Origin: Taudactylus pleione
Taxonomy: Eukaryota > Chordata > Amphibia > Anura > Myobatrachidae
Assembly (NCBI GenBank): GCA_031769625.1
Contig: JAUIMM010001030.1
Coordinates: forward strand, 845,501 to 909,500
Direction: 5' to 3'
Length of the DNA: 64,000 nt
Part shown: positions 11,103 through 21,167 of the stretch, piece by piece
Position numbering within the stretch: the first letter of the stretch is position 1
How the letters are laid out: each line of letters starts with the position of its first letter
Translations under genes and position numbers: made by a program
The notes under the pieces: model-generated
Databases searched by the model: none
What the model was told of the DNA's origin: nothing
What the model saw: only the letters and a program-made list of their open reading frames with translations

Positions 11103-11553
11103 TGTTAGGATGTAGCATGGTGGTGGGAGGGAAGAGACCCCCAGTTGTTAGAGGCTGGGTGGGTCTATTTGAACCAGCCTGTTAAATGCTCTGTAACAGA
11201 TGCTTCTCCCCGGGGAACCAATGATATCAGCAACAAACTTCTCTATTGTCCTGTCTATTCTGGGGGGTATAAATATGTGTGCTCAAACACTGGGTCCTTA
11301 GTCTTCTTGCTGGACGCTGAGGGATGAGGGGTTTCTTGCTGATACCTAACATCTGGACCAGAATGCGCTGCGTATGTATACTATACTTGGGGTCTGTATA
11401 ATTCCTTTGCGTCTAATTGTGTCTGGATCAATAGCGTGTAACTGACTGTACTTTTTACTTGAATAATACTTTGTGCTTCGGAACCACACGTTCCAAGTCT
11501 GGAGTCTTTTATTTGCTGTATGACTGCGTACGCAAATTAGTGTCATCCTTAGA
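11103..11553 (+). mobile_element. Possible solo LTR
   Basis: It begins TGTTAGGATG and ends CATCCTTAGA, an imperfect inverted pair. A TATA-like 'ggggggtataaatatg' lies at about 11260-11275 with an 'aataat' AT-rich stretch downstream. BEL/Pao RT sequence resumes immediately to the right on the other strand, so this looks like an insertion into the BEL element. I see no matching target duplication, so the call is tentative. Confidence 0.4.
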
Positions 11554-12377
11554 GGTTTATAGGAAGGATTTTAGAAGGTACAGGCAGGGGTATATAGAGG
11601 TTCAATTTTAATATCGTCACTATCTTGTCAAGTCTCAAATTTGCAACATTTAACATCGCTTGAGCTATATTGAGTACATGTATAGCTTCATCTTCAGTAG
11701 GCAGGGATTTAGGTCCATCATCCACATAAGTCCCTTTCAATGAATTGCCTTGTATCAGTGCCATTTTCCATTTCTCCCTCTTGAGCTGTTCTTCTAAGTC
11801 CATAGGTCGCCACTGCAGGTGAAGGACTATTACCAAAAACATGAAATTTTATTCGGTATTCAATGTTTACATCATGCACATGGCTGTTGCAGTACCACAG
11901 GAACCATAAATTGTTTCTATTGTCTTCTCAAACTACAAAGTAGTAAAACATCTGTTGGATACCTGCTGTTATAGTAACATTCCCAGGAGGTTGTTTGTAA
12001 GATCTGGTACAGTGAGGAGGACGCTGTTCAATTAAGTACCTTGAAATGTAGCACTTGAGTCAAATACCATCCTAATCTGACCTGACTTTGTGGATGGTAC
12101 TCTCCAAAGATTGGGAGATACCAACATTCTTCACTCTTTTCAAGTGGAGGAGCTTGTTCTGCATAGCTACAAAATACTCTCATTTCTGAATTATTTTCCA
12201 AGTTACGCCTCAACAAGTAGAATCTCTCAAGAACTTGTTCCTTATTGTTGGGAAGATTACATCTAGTTGAACAAAAAGGGAGTGGAGCAACCTAACTATT
12301 TGATCTTTGAATAAATCTTTATCCATAATTTTTAGAAATTCCTTGTCTTCCATTGATGGTACAGTTTTATTGTCATG
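11554..12377 (-). pseudogene. BEL/Pao reverse transcriptase, palm part with YVDD
   Basis: Minus-strand frames read NSEMRVFCSYAEQAPPLE, then EECWYLPIFGEYHPQSQVR (12028-12216). Further on comes YVDDGPKSLPTEDEAIHVL, followed by ANLRLDKI (about 11620-11740). The Tyr-Val-Asp-Asp catalytic motif and the EECWYLP block are characteristic of BEL/Pao RT. Frameshifts occur between the pieces. The thumb, RNase H and integrase core do not follow because of the insertion at 11553. Confidence 0.8.
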
Positions 12378-12974
12378 GGGCCTGATTCAGAGCCACTCGT
12401 AAGCGGCAGCTCTTTCGCTCCGAGCGATGTTTGGCCAACTGCGCATGCATACGGATCGTTATACGCATGCGCGAACCAGTCAGTGCGGTCAAAATTCATG
12501 TGCTCGCAAACTAGCGAATGCCTTCTAACTTGAGTGACAGAATGAGGCGTATGTGGGTGGTAACAGGGGAAGGTGCTTGAAAACGGGGAGTGGAAATCAG
12601 AACGCAGGCGTGCTTAAAGGTCAAAATGGGCGTTTTATGTGTGCATAATTAAAACAGCAGCGTCATTAACCACGTCACTGGGTTATTTTATAGCCAGAAC
12701 TGCTCGCAAAATTGTGGTAGCAAAAGCCGACCACAAGAATAGCGAGCAGTTCATACCCTGTTCGATGTACTCAATTAATCTAATAAATAGTGGACATGAC
12801 GTAGGATGCGAGCGGCCAGGGGGCGTAGTTTCCCAAAAAACGACCGCAAGTTTTGTTCGCTCGTTCAGACCTAGAGGCGTGAACAGACCGCAAACAGCGA
12901 ACGGTTCATTTGAATAGCCACCCCTATTTTCAGGATGAGCGAGCGCTAATTGCGTCCGGCTCTGAATGAGGGCC
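12378..12974. mobile_element. Palindromic MITE of the GGGCCTGATTCAGAGCC family
   Basis: Ends are GGGCCTGATTCAGAGCC and GGCTCTGAATGAGGGCC. It interrupts BEL/Pao pol: the minus-strand frame reads ..AVFQTMNY before it and HDNKTVPSMEDKEFL after it. The same family is inserted in the gypsy element at 62698-63311. The interior has 'gcgagcagttc' and many CpG, with no transposase. Confidence 0.8.
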
Positions 12975-13560
12975 ATAGTTCATTGTCTGAAATACAGCAT
13001 CACCAAGACCTTCACCACCTTTCTCACATGTAGTAAGCTCTCTGTCAGTATTATTTATTTGACCTTGATAAACTTTTCTGGTGAGACTCTCTTTTATAAA
13101 GAAGTGATTAAGGCATGGTTCAAATAGGGATACACAACCATTTTCCAGTTTGTTTTGAAGGCAGTGATATTGTCTGGTCTGTGCACCTTGTTAGTAAAAA
13201 AAATCACACACTTTTATCCATCCTAAGTCAAGTCTTTGGCCATAGGGTGCATTGTGAAGACTGTTGCATTGTGGATGAACGTTGTGTGCCCTCAGTATGT
13301 CTCTGTCAAGCAGAAGAATTATTGCAGCATTATCCAATGGTGGGATGTGATGAGCAATAGTTCTCAAGTAGGGGTGATGACATGCAATGTCAGGAGTAGG
13401 GATCTCACTCTTGTTGTTTGGCAATTGATCACTCTATAATTGTAGGAAGAGGACGTTTTAGGCTTCCATCTACAGTCTCTATGTATCCACTTGCTCTTCT
13501 TCCTAATGTATCTTTCGTCCTGGCACACGTGTTTAGTATGTATGTAGTGGGATTCTCCCC
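12975..13560 (-). pseudogene. BEL/Pao pol, protease-RT linker
   Basis: The minus-strand frame at 13191-13424 reads NNKSEIPTPDIACHHPYL, then IPPLDNAAIILLLDRDILRA and NAPYGQRLDLGW. This is the conserved BEL/Pao block between the aspartic protease and the RT. At 12980-13110 it continues towards the MITE. It connects 13574-14086 to the RT downstream. Confidence 0.75.
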
Positions 13561-13573
13561 TATGTTAAATAGG

Positions 13574-14086
13574 TCAAAAGAACTCTGACGCAGCTAAAGA
13601 TCTATTACTTTGATCATCCAAAATGGCATTCATTCTGACGGATGTTTCAGAATGTCCTTTAAGATACACCTTGACCAGGCATATTTTTGTACAGGATCGA
13701 CTGCTATCACCTTGTTTGCATACTTCAGTACATGTAGATGTGACTAAAGTTTCCATCTTTTCACCCTCCTTTTCCTTGCCATCCTTTGACACAGGGCCGA
13801 GGGTGTTGGCAAAATTACGGTTATAGGTGTTTGGGTGTAAAGCAGTTACATGCTTCTCACTGTCACACTCCAAACATTTAACAGTTGATTTACAGTCGAT
13901 AGAGAGGTGATTTGTAGAAGAACAGCATCGGAAACAGATTACATAGTTTTTAAGTAAATTCTTACTCTCTTCTAAAGGTTTCTCACTGAAAGTATGACAT
14001 TTCTTAAGAGGGTGCGGTTTCCAGGCATTGTCTGGATCCTCTACTTTTTTACCCGTTGTGAAAGGAGAAGTCGCAAGTGTTTTCAC
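13574..14086 (-). pseudogene. BEL/Pao gag zinc knuckles and protease start
   Basis: The 170-residue frame carries CFRCCSSTNHLSIDC (C-x2-C-x5-H-x4-C) and then CLECDSEKHVTALH (C-x2-C-x4-H-x4-H), the double knuckle of BEL/Pao gag. It ends in VRMNAILDDQSNRSLA, the region where BEL/Pao proteases have their active-site aspartate (here DDQS). It is the longest unbroken BEL piece in the window and continues gag from 14087-15080. Confidence 0.8.
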
Positions 14087-15080
14087 CTCTGTCTACTGTA
14101 ATGAAATAGGTATTTTGGAGTTATCGTACCTTTTCATAGTTTTCACTTTTTGGATTACCTGGACTGGCTGTAGTTTGGGAGCTAAGGGCAAACTTGGATC
14201 ATTTCTTGCTTTTGCTCAGTTCTGAATGAACTTTCTAAAGAAAGAGAATGGCGGAAATGCCACTTGATTTTCTTCCTTGTACCTTGAGCTTTGGAAAGTC
14301 CATTTTTCTTGTATGCTATATGATAGATTTTCAACAATTGGTTTCACCCCTTAAGCAGTATCTAAATAGCTGAGTCCTGGTAAAAATGGATCAGTTTTAG
14401 CTGCCTCTAATTCTACCAGATCTCCAAGTTGTCAAATTTTCTTATTGTTTGTTTTTGAAATTTTGGGAAAGTTTTTAGCTTTGTTTAGAAGGGATTCTAC
14501 AATAACTGCTTGGTTACCGTAACACTCTTCAAGTCATTCCCATACTAGTTTGAGTCCTATTTTGAAATTATTCACATTGACTGACCAGAGTGTTCTCACA
14601 TATTCTGAAGACTTGCTCCCCAATCATTTTGCTAAAAGCAAGTTCTTCACTGGCGGTGACGTTCAGGTCATCGATTGAGTTCTTAAGGCTGGACCTCCAC
14701 AATCTGTAGTTCTGGATGGTCATAAAACTTTGTAAGTCCTGTGTTAACTAGTCTGATTAATGAAGTCCTAATGAAGTCTGTCATCTCTGATTTAACAGCC
14801 TGTGTATGGTTAGGTGTATATAGGATGTTGTGATTCAATGTATCACTTTTCTTATTTTGTCTGAGTGGGGCAAGTTTCTGCTGATCAGGTATTTGTAGTC
14901 TGCAAGGTTTTTGTTCTTGAAAGCAAAATAGGTAATCCTTCGGCTGATCTAAATTTGGTATGTGAGCCTAATGAAGTGAATTTGCATGCAAGAAGGTTTG
15001 TAAATCACTGCAGAGACTGCCAATGTGCCTGTCAGATTGTATATTTACAGGTTTAGCATTTACAACTATTTCTGAATTGT
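14087..15080 (-). pseudogene. BEL/Pao gag, DUF1759-like middle part
   Basis: Minus-strand translation yields LWRSSLKNSIDDLNVTASEE near 14650-14720. Fragments follow corresponding to the 'YGSPEVIENAL..K..FPKI' and 'YLDTA..V.PIVEKLPY' regions, with several stops. This is the typical BEL/Pao gag core. No single open frame survives. Confidence 0.65.
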
Positions 15081-15096
15081 CAGAGCAGGGTTAGCT

Positions 15097-15455
15097 GCTG
15101 TGCTTACTGGTATAGCTTAGTACATATACTCTGGTGCATTTATCAGGGTCTTCTGAGGTTGTGGGTTCGATTCCCACTATGGCCCTAACTGTGTGAAGTT
15201 TGTATATTCTCCCTGTGCTTGCGTGAGTTTCCCCCGGGTGCTCCAGTTTCCTCCCACCCTCCAAAAATATACTGATTGGTTAATTTTTGATGGGAGCCAA
15301 TTAACTTTAGTGTGTATTTGTGTGTTCTTGTGGTAGGGAAATAGATTGTAAGCTCCACTGGGGTAGGGACTGATGTGAATGGCCAAATATTCTCTGTAAA
15401 GCACTATGGAATGTGTGTGCTCTATATAAATAAGTGGTAATAAATAAATAAATAA
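15097..15455 (+). repeat. tRNA-derived SINE with L2-type 3' tail, copy 1
   Basis: The head has a B-box-like GGGTTCGATTCCCAC (about 15165-15180). The conserved middle includes 'tgcttgcgtgagtttccccc' and 'ggtgctccagtttcctccca'. The tail runs 'attgtaagctccactggggt' to 'tgctctatataaataa' and (AATA)n. A second copy lies inverted at 32306-32645. The A-box is eroded here. It interrupts BEL/Pao gag. Confidence 0.8.
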
Positions 15456-16148
15456 TTTGGCTACTTAGATCCTCTCTGCTATCTTGGTCTATGGCTGCTT
15501 CAAGGTCCTCAGCCAGCAGCTGCTTCTTTCTCTTGACGCAATGCATCTAAAATGGCTTCCAGACGCGCGTTTTCTAATTTTAATGCAATCTCCATTTTCT
15601 GCATAAGCGGCCCGTGTTTCTGCAGCATCAGCGCCTGCACATGCTTTGATTGCGGCAGCGCTCATTGTGGACATGTTGGAATGCAATGATCTTGATTTTT
15701 TTGCATAATGGCTGGATGAACGAGTGTTGGGACTGAACTTCACTCAAGCTGTCTAATCTAGTTTCAGCCTCTGTGATTTCAATTACATATAAGACTGTCA
15801 CCTCCCTGATCAATGTCTCTCTGTATGTCACATTCCTTCAAGCTTTCTTCCATATTTGTTTTGGTTAATAAGGTGGAATATTTCTCTGACTGCAATCTAT
15901 AGGTCGCATAACTGGACCTGAGTTGATCCAAAGTATTTTGAATTTGTTCCTGAACACTCCTTGCATTTGTCACTTTAAGCACATCGGTTTCAGTTCTATC
16001 CCATGCCTTTCCTAGTCTTTCTTGGTATTCATCTCTCTCACTGGCCTATTGAGATAGCTTAACTGTACGTATAGGTCAAGTGCTATCTTGGGCCTGCTGG
16101 GGCTGTGATGGGATTTCATCATCTGCATTTTCAGCAGTTTCTACAATA
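15456..16148 (-). pseudogene. BEL/Pao gag N-terminal part
   Basis: The minus-strand reading begins near 16130 and includes PIRTVKLSQ, ERDEYQERLGKAWDRTE and SVQEQIQNTLDQLRSSYATY, then an Ala-rich stretch AAAIKACAGADAAETRAAYA. These are typical of the coiled-coil N-terminal region of BEL/Pao gag. Frameshifts separate the pieces. It ends abruptly at 16149 where a minisatellite module begins. Confidence 0.7.
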
Positions 16149-16570
16149 GACCCAGAAATGGTCAGGTAAAACCCCATTTTTTTAAAGTGGCGGGTCCCTG
16201 GGACCCACATATTTTGTCACTGGGGACATACACCCACCCACACTATTACATAGGGACATACATACATACAGACACCCACCAACACTATTACATAGGGACA
16301 TACATACATATATACATACACACCCCCACACTATTACATAGGGACCTACATACATACACCCACACTATTACATAGGGACATACATACACACACCCACACT
16401 ATTACATACGGACACACATACACACACACCCACACTATTACATAGGGACATACATACATACATACACACACCCACACTATTACATAGGGACCAGTGATCG
16501 CAAATACGTGCTATAGCACGTATTTTACCCATATATGAGGACCAGGTACTTTTTCAAAATGGGAGGGTCC
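16149..16570. repeat. Minisatellite module, copy 1 (head, array, palindromic tail)
   Basis: The head (16149-16220, 'gacccagaaatggtcaggta' to 'acatattttgtcactg') is shared with 18301, 50763 and 53716. An array follows to about 16490, with units of about 35-45 bases built from 'cacactattacatagggaca' plus variable (CATA/CACA) runs. The tail has CAGTGATCGC (16492-16501) and then a perfect 24-bp palindrome at 16502-16525 centred on GCTATAGC. The 5' part of the head is missing next to BEL gag. Confidence 0.75.
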
Positions 16571-18180
16571 CAGAGGACGCGCTTCGCTACCGGCCAATTC
16601 CCTGGCTCCTTGGCAGATGATTGATGTTTCCCCTCGCCCAGCGGCAGGGAGAACTATAACAAGGGGTGGAGCCAGCAGCAGCTCAAAAGTGAGGACACTG
16701 AGGACTGGTGTGTGGACTGCCCTGGCGTGCAGACTGTGGCCCGGCCCCCCGCAGTGATGACGACACCCGGCATAAAGAAGGCGCAGCGGACCAGGCAAGA
16801 AAACACTGCGCGTGTGGCTGGGACAGGTAAGTGCATAGCGGGTAGTGTCACGATAGCGCACGGGGGGCTGGTGAAGGACAGCAGGTAGTGCGCAGTGGGG
16901 ACTTGTGATGAATAGCGGGTAACGCGCTGGGGTGGCTGGTGATGAATAGCGGGTAACGGGCTGGTGATGGCTAGTAGGTAGCGCCGCGATAGCGCGGGTG
17001 AAGGTGGTGAGGTGCAGTGGGGGTTTAGTTACAATGTGCAGCAGCTGCGGTGTTGCTATTAATACAGACAGGGTCTGAAAGAAATGCATACAGGTAGGCG
17101 AGAGGGAGGGGCAGAGTGACGGAATGTGTCTCAGCAGAATATAATACCTTTACAGTGTATTTAGTCAGGCTGAGACCTGATTGAGACAAACTTTGTTCCC
17201 ATCTTCTACTGTATATTTTTATAAAATATGTCCTTCTAAAGGCATAAGATGACACCCAACCTCTGCCAGTGCAGGACTGCTGCAAACCCCTAGGTGACAA
17301 TTGCATGCACCCCACCACCCCTAAGGGAGGGTTAGGGGTAGGCACCCCTAAGGGAGGGTTAGGGGTAGAATAGGTTAGTGAATACTTACCTTCCACAATC
17401 TGGATTTTCACCCCTGCCGGGCTGCCACTGTCGTGATTTGAACCGTAGGCGTTGGAAGTAAGTTTAAGTGAAAGAACAACACCAGGGACAGAGGTGAACT
17501 GGGGCCCAGTGGGGAGATATAGTGGTAGGGGATCGTGAAATAACGCCGATGAACCAACATGGGCAGCCATAAGATATGGTGTGGCCAGTCCATAGATGAC
17601 ATGGAGCAGCTGTATTTATGCAAATACAGTGCACATGCTGGGTTCCACCTTCATGGACTGTAAAATCTTAGCCTGGGACAGACATAGAGCACATAGGGCC
17701 TAATTCAGAGTTGTACGCTATTGCACATCTGCTGTGCAATAATGCCGCAGGAGGTATCTCATATAAATAAAAGCTCCCTGACTCTACCTGTACCCTGCAC
17801 CCCACCTCCTACTCCTGTACCCTGCACCCCAACTCCTCCTCCCATACATCAAGAAGACGAGGAGCCATAAGGACCTGCAGCATGAGTGCAGCCGCCTCCA
17901 TCCAGCTCACACAGTAAAAAAGACAGAACAGTACACAGCTAGAAACAGAGAATTCTTTGAGCTTTTTTGTTCAAAAGTAAGAGTAGAAAATCTTTTTGTT
18001 ATATTTTTAAAATGTATGTATTGGTTTGTGGTTTTTCATAAATTCATGCAGAAACTACAGTTTCTGCATAATTTTATGTATCACCACTATGTAAGAACTG
18101 TCTGATGCAGAAGATTTTACAGAAATCTCCTGCAGAAAGCTAACTACCGTAGCAGACTGCAGTCCCCATTACTGTCAATG
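16571..18180. other. Unclassified insertion sequence
   Basis: GC-rich to about 17040, then mixed composition. A small duplication 'cccctaagggagggttaggg' lies at 17320-17365. The sequence 'ggcctaattcagagttg' at 17698 resembles the start of a MITE, without a visible partner. The long minus-strand frames here are low-complexity and resemble no family I know. No gene is supported. Confidence 0.4.
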
Positions 18181-18577
18181 GGTACTGAAGTCTGACATTT
18201 CTGTACAAAACCAATGCTATTGGGGGTATCAGATGGGCAGTCCAGGGATATGTGGGGAAGTGTGGGGGCATGTGGGGAGCTCTAAAGCATAAATTATGAT
18301 GGGACCCAGAAATGGTCAGGTAAAACCCCATTTTTTTTAAGTGGCAGGTCCCTGGGACCCACATATTTTGTTGCTCAGCGCGATCACTGGGGACATACAT
18401 ACACACACTATTAATAGGGACATACATACATACACACACACACCCACACTATTACATAGGGACATACATACACACACCCACACTATTACATAGGGACATA
18501 CATACACACACACACCCACACTATTACATAGGGACATACATACATACATACACACACACCCACACTATAACATAGGG

Positions 18578-18609
<32 letters not shown>

Positions 18610-18915
18610 CCACATTATTACATAGGGACATACATACACACACACACCCACACTATTACATAGGGACATACATACACACACACACCCACACTATTACATA
18701 GGGACATACATACATACACACACACACCCACACTATTACATAGGGACATACATACATACACACACACACACACCCACACTATTACATAGGGACATACATA
18801 CATACATACACACACCCACCCACACTATTACATAGGGACATACATACACACACCCACACTATTACTTAGGGACATACATACATACACACTATTACATAGG
18901 GACATACATACACAC
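18181..18915. repeat. Minisatellite module, copy 2
   Basis: The head (about 18230-18389) ends in GCGATCACTG (18380-18389). Then comes an array to 18915 whose units of about 35-45 bases share 'acccacactattacataggg', the same repeat as in copy 1. Variable (ACAT)n and (CA)n runs change unit length. The palindromic tail seen in copies 1 and 3 is absent; unrelated sequence follows. Confidence 0.75.
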
Positions 18916-19118
18916 TTATATAAATGTAATTATAAGACGCACTTACTTTTGGAGCCTATCCTGACATGCTGCTGCTAATTGTTGATGGGGGCAGGGCCGA
19001 GCAGTTTCCATCATTAGGCTCCACCCCCCACAGCATAATCCCACGATTCGCGGGTCTGTGGGAGTGGATGATACCTCTGACCCTAAGATTGTGACCTAGT
19101 CAGGTGGAGTGCATTGTC

Positions 19119-19430
19119 CCTGGGGAGGAGCAGAGCAGGAGGAGGGTCCATCAGCCAGCAGCAGCATGTCCCCGGACACAGGAGAAGGGGGAGGAGCAGA
19201 GCGGGAGGAGGGCCCATCAGCCAGCAGCAGCACTAGTTCCCGGACACAGGAGGGGGAGGAGCAGAGTGGGAGGCGGGCCCATCAGCCAGCAGCAGCACTA
19301 GTCCCCGGACACAGGAGGAGGGGGAGGAGCAGAGTGGGAGGCGGGCCCATCACCCAGCAGCAGCACTAGTCCCCGGACACAGGAGGAGGGGGAGGAGCAG
19401 AGCGGGAGGCGGGCCCATCAGCCAGCAGCA
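19119..19430 (+). repeat. GC-rich minisatellite, about 64-68-bp units
   Basis: About five units of 'ggaggagcagagtgggaggc' plus 'gggcccatcagccagcagca' plus 'gcactagtccccggacacag'. Two frames remain open across the array, giving Ser/Gly-rich translations, but the repeat alone explains this. Confidence 0.85.
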
Positions 19431-19571
19431 CAGCAGTATGCAGCACAGCAGCACTCACCTGTATGAAGACGCCGCGCTCCCATTCCGACTTCCGAGTCCT
19501 AGAGCCAGAGAGGCAAGGACGCTAGGGGGGGAGATCGCTCCAATCACCCCCTCCTGGATCCGCCACTGGCT
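19431..19571 (-). mobile_element. One terminus of a hAT-like element
   Basis: The sequence ends CCTGGATCCGCCACTG at 19571, the complement of the common hAT terminus CAGTGGCGGATCCAGG. I could not find a matching left end, so extent is unknown. It abuts the BEL/Pao 5' LTR remnant. Confidence 0.45.
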
Positions 19572-19574
19572 AGG

Positions 19575-19709
19575 CATAGGCAAACTAATACAGATCTACA
19601 CAGAACAGAGTAGATTTAACCAGCAGAGTGCAAAACAAGCTTGTCACATAAAATCACCGTCAAGGGTATATGATACAATAATAGAAGTGCTGTGGATACA
19701 GTACAATAT
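19575..19709 (-). repeat. BEL/Pao 5' LTR remnant
   Basis: It matches 880-1017 in the same orientation over most of its length, with the same order of blocks. It lies on the gag side of the minus-strand BEL pieces, as a 5' LTR should. The end near 19709 (TATTGTAC on the minus strand) corresponds to TGTATTGTAA at 1017. Confidence 0.6.
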
Positions 19710-19805
19710 GTGAATAGTGGGTGATTTAGTCAAAGTAATTTATCACCTACATTGGTATATAATTGTGTATGTGAACAAGCTTTATTTGTTACTGAATATG
19801 ATTAT

Positions 19806-19955
19806 GGGGTCTAGTCTTGTATAGAGATAAAGTACCAACCAATCAGCTCCTAACTGTCACTTTACAGGCTGTGTTTGAAAAATGAAAGGAGCTGATTGGT
19901 TGGTCCTTTATCTCCATCCACTTTCCCTATATCCAAAGCTTAGTAAATAGACCCC
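19806..19955. mobile_element. Palindromic MITE
   Basis: Ends are GGGGTCTAGTCTTG and TAGTAAATAGACCCC, with inner pairing between 'accaaccaatcagctcc' and 'ggagctgattggttggt'. It shares the 'ggctgtgtttgaaaaatg' centre with 7901-8084. No coding capacity. Confidence 0.75.
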
Positions 19956-20123
19956 ATATATTACCCAGTTTTCCCCAGTATTATACTGAAGCTGAACATG
20001 AGTGGACCTAACTATTCTGCTGACAGTAAAAGCAGCACTACTCTTATCCTCCCACATACAGTATATCAACATGAGTATTTGTATTAGTGCAGTGCACTGT
20101 TATTACTGGCAACTCTTTTAGTG

Positions 20124-20447
20124 GGATGCAGTCATAATTTCGGCGCTCTGGATTCCGGTGCCGCCAATCTGACACCTGTCAGAAATCCGGCGACGGCATT
20201 CCAACCGCCAGCATCCCAAAGGTAAGTAGCAGAGTTAGGGGGAGGGTTAGGGTTAGGCACTAGGGGATGGGTTAGGCACTAAGGGGGACTGTTAGGTTTA
20301 GGGTGTGGGGAGGGGGTGGTTAGGTTTAGGCACCGGTTAGGGTTAGGGAGAGAGGGACCATTAGGATACCGACCGACAGGTGTCAGAATCCTGTCCCTAT
20401 TGGGATACCGGTGTTGAGATTCTGACCGCCGGGATACCATGCGCCGA
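20124..20447. mobile_element. MITE-like repeat with TTAGGG-rich centre
   Basis: The outer parts pair imperfectly ('gacacctgtcagaaatcc' against 'gacaggtgtcagaatcc' and related blocks). The middle is rich in GGTTAGGG and GGTTAGGCAC. The interruptions and internal position argue against a telomere remnant. A partial complement of the same family appears at 59420-59570. Confidence 0.5.
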
Positions 20448-20590
20448 CATGTGTGCTATATACAGTATACGTATGTTTTTTATTTTATGTGGCACTCCTT
20501 GACAATGGTGCTTGTGTTGGCAACAAACAGATGTTGGATTTGACAACAAGCCTTTTATTGCTCTGATGGGTATAACACACGCATATGTTT

Positions 20591-20595
<5 letters not shown>

Positions 20596-20639
<44 letters not shown>

Positions 20640-20640
20640 T
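20596..20640. repeat. (TA)n microsatellite
   Basis: About 45 bases of alternating T and A followed by a short CA run. Further TA/TG tracts lie at 20936-20965 and 21090-21146. Open frames here translate only the repeat. Confidence 0.9.
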
Positions 20641-20727
20641 AAACCAGCACGCACATGGTATCCACAAAATAATCTGCCCGGGTGCCCTCCATAACCACAA
20701 TGGACCTCTCACTGTGGAACATATAGC

Positions 20728-20924
20728 AAAGATATCGGCGGCACTCAGGATAAATAAATCACGTGAAACTTAGCGTTGTAATATCAATGTTTCAGCGCTT
20801 TAATGTAGCGCCTTCGTCGTTATGCTGTTCCTGACGGAGGTCGTTACATTAAAGCGCTGAAATATTGATATTACAACGCTAAGTTTCACGTGATTTATTT
20901 ATCCGGAGTGCCGCCGATATCTTT
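20728..20924. repeat. Near-perfect hairpin, arms of about 82 bp
   Basis: AAAGATATCGGCGGCACTC begins the left arm and GAGTGCCGCCGATATCTTT ends the right arm. I count about three mismatches over the arms, with a loop of about 30 bases. TA-rich tracts flank both sides, as though it inserted into a microsatellite. The following 20975-21075 stretch carries 'ggcactcagacttgaa' and 'gccttacaccccttcctcag', which I do not assign. Confidence 0.85.
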
Positions 20925-21167
20925 GAGATATAGAGATATATATATATATATATTATATATATATGCACACACTCCGTAATGAAAGGCGGCACTCAGACTT
21001 GAAATCTACAAACCCTCACCAGAGGGATTTATTAGTGCATGTCAATGTTTTGGGGCCTTACACCCCTTCCTCAGGACCGCATGTTTTGTATGTGTGTGTG
21101 TGTATATGTATGTATGTATGTGTAATGTATATATATATATATATAGTCACATATATAGTCACATTAA

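Larger units (their letters stand above)
880..19709 (-). mobile_element. Decayed BEL/Pao LTR retrotransposon, stretched by nested insertions
   Basis: Minus-strand pieces appear in the order expected of a BEL/Pao element: 5' LTR remnant (19575-19709), gag (16148-14087), zinc knuckles and protease (14086-13574), reverse transcriptase (13560-11554), integrase C-terminus with a DUF5641-like tail (1829-1053), and 3' LTR remnant (1017-880). RNase H and the integrase core are not seen and were probably lost where the 1967-10501 inverted repeat and the 11103-11553 LTR-like block now lie. The gag part carries a SINE and the pol part a MITE. A 3.4-kb block separates gag from the 5' LTR. The copy is clearly dead, with stops and frameshifts throughout. 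Confidence 0.8.

Noticed and set aside
16511..17570. Minus-strand frames of 192 and 181 residues
   Set aside because: Low-complexity Pro/Thr/Ser composition, crossing a palindrome and internal repeats. No family resemblance or splice-like structure.
19104..19430. Plus-strand frames giving Ser/Gly/Glu-rich proteins
   Set aside because: They translate a GC-rich minisatellite. There is no other evidence of a gene.
20124..20447. TTAGGG-rich stretch as an interstitial telomere
   Set aside because: The motif is interrupted by GGCAC and other bases and sits between pairing arms of a dispersed repeat that also occurs at 59420-59570.
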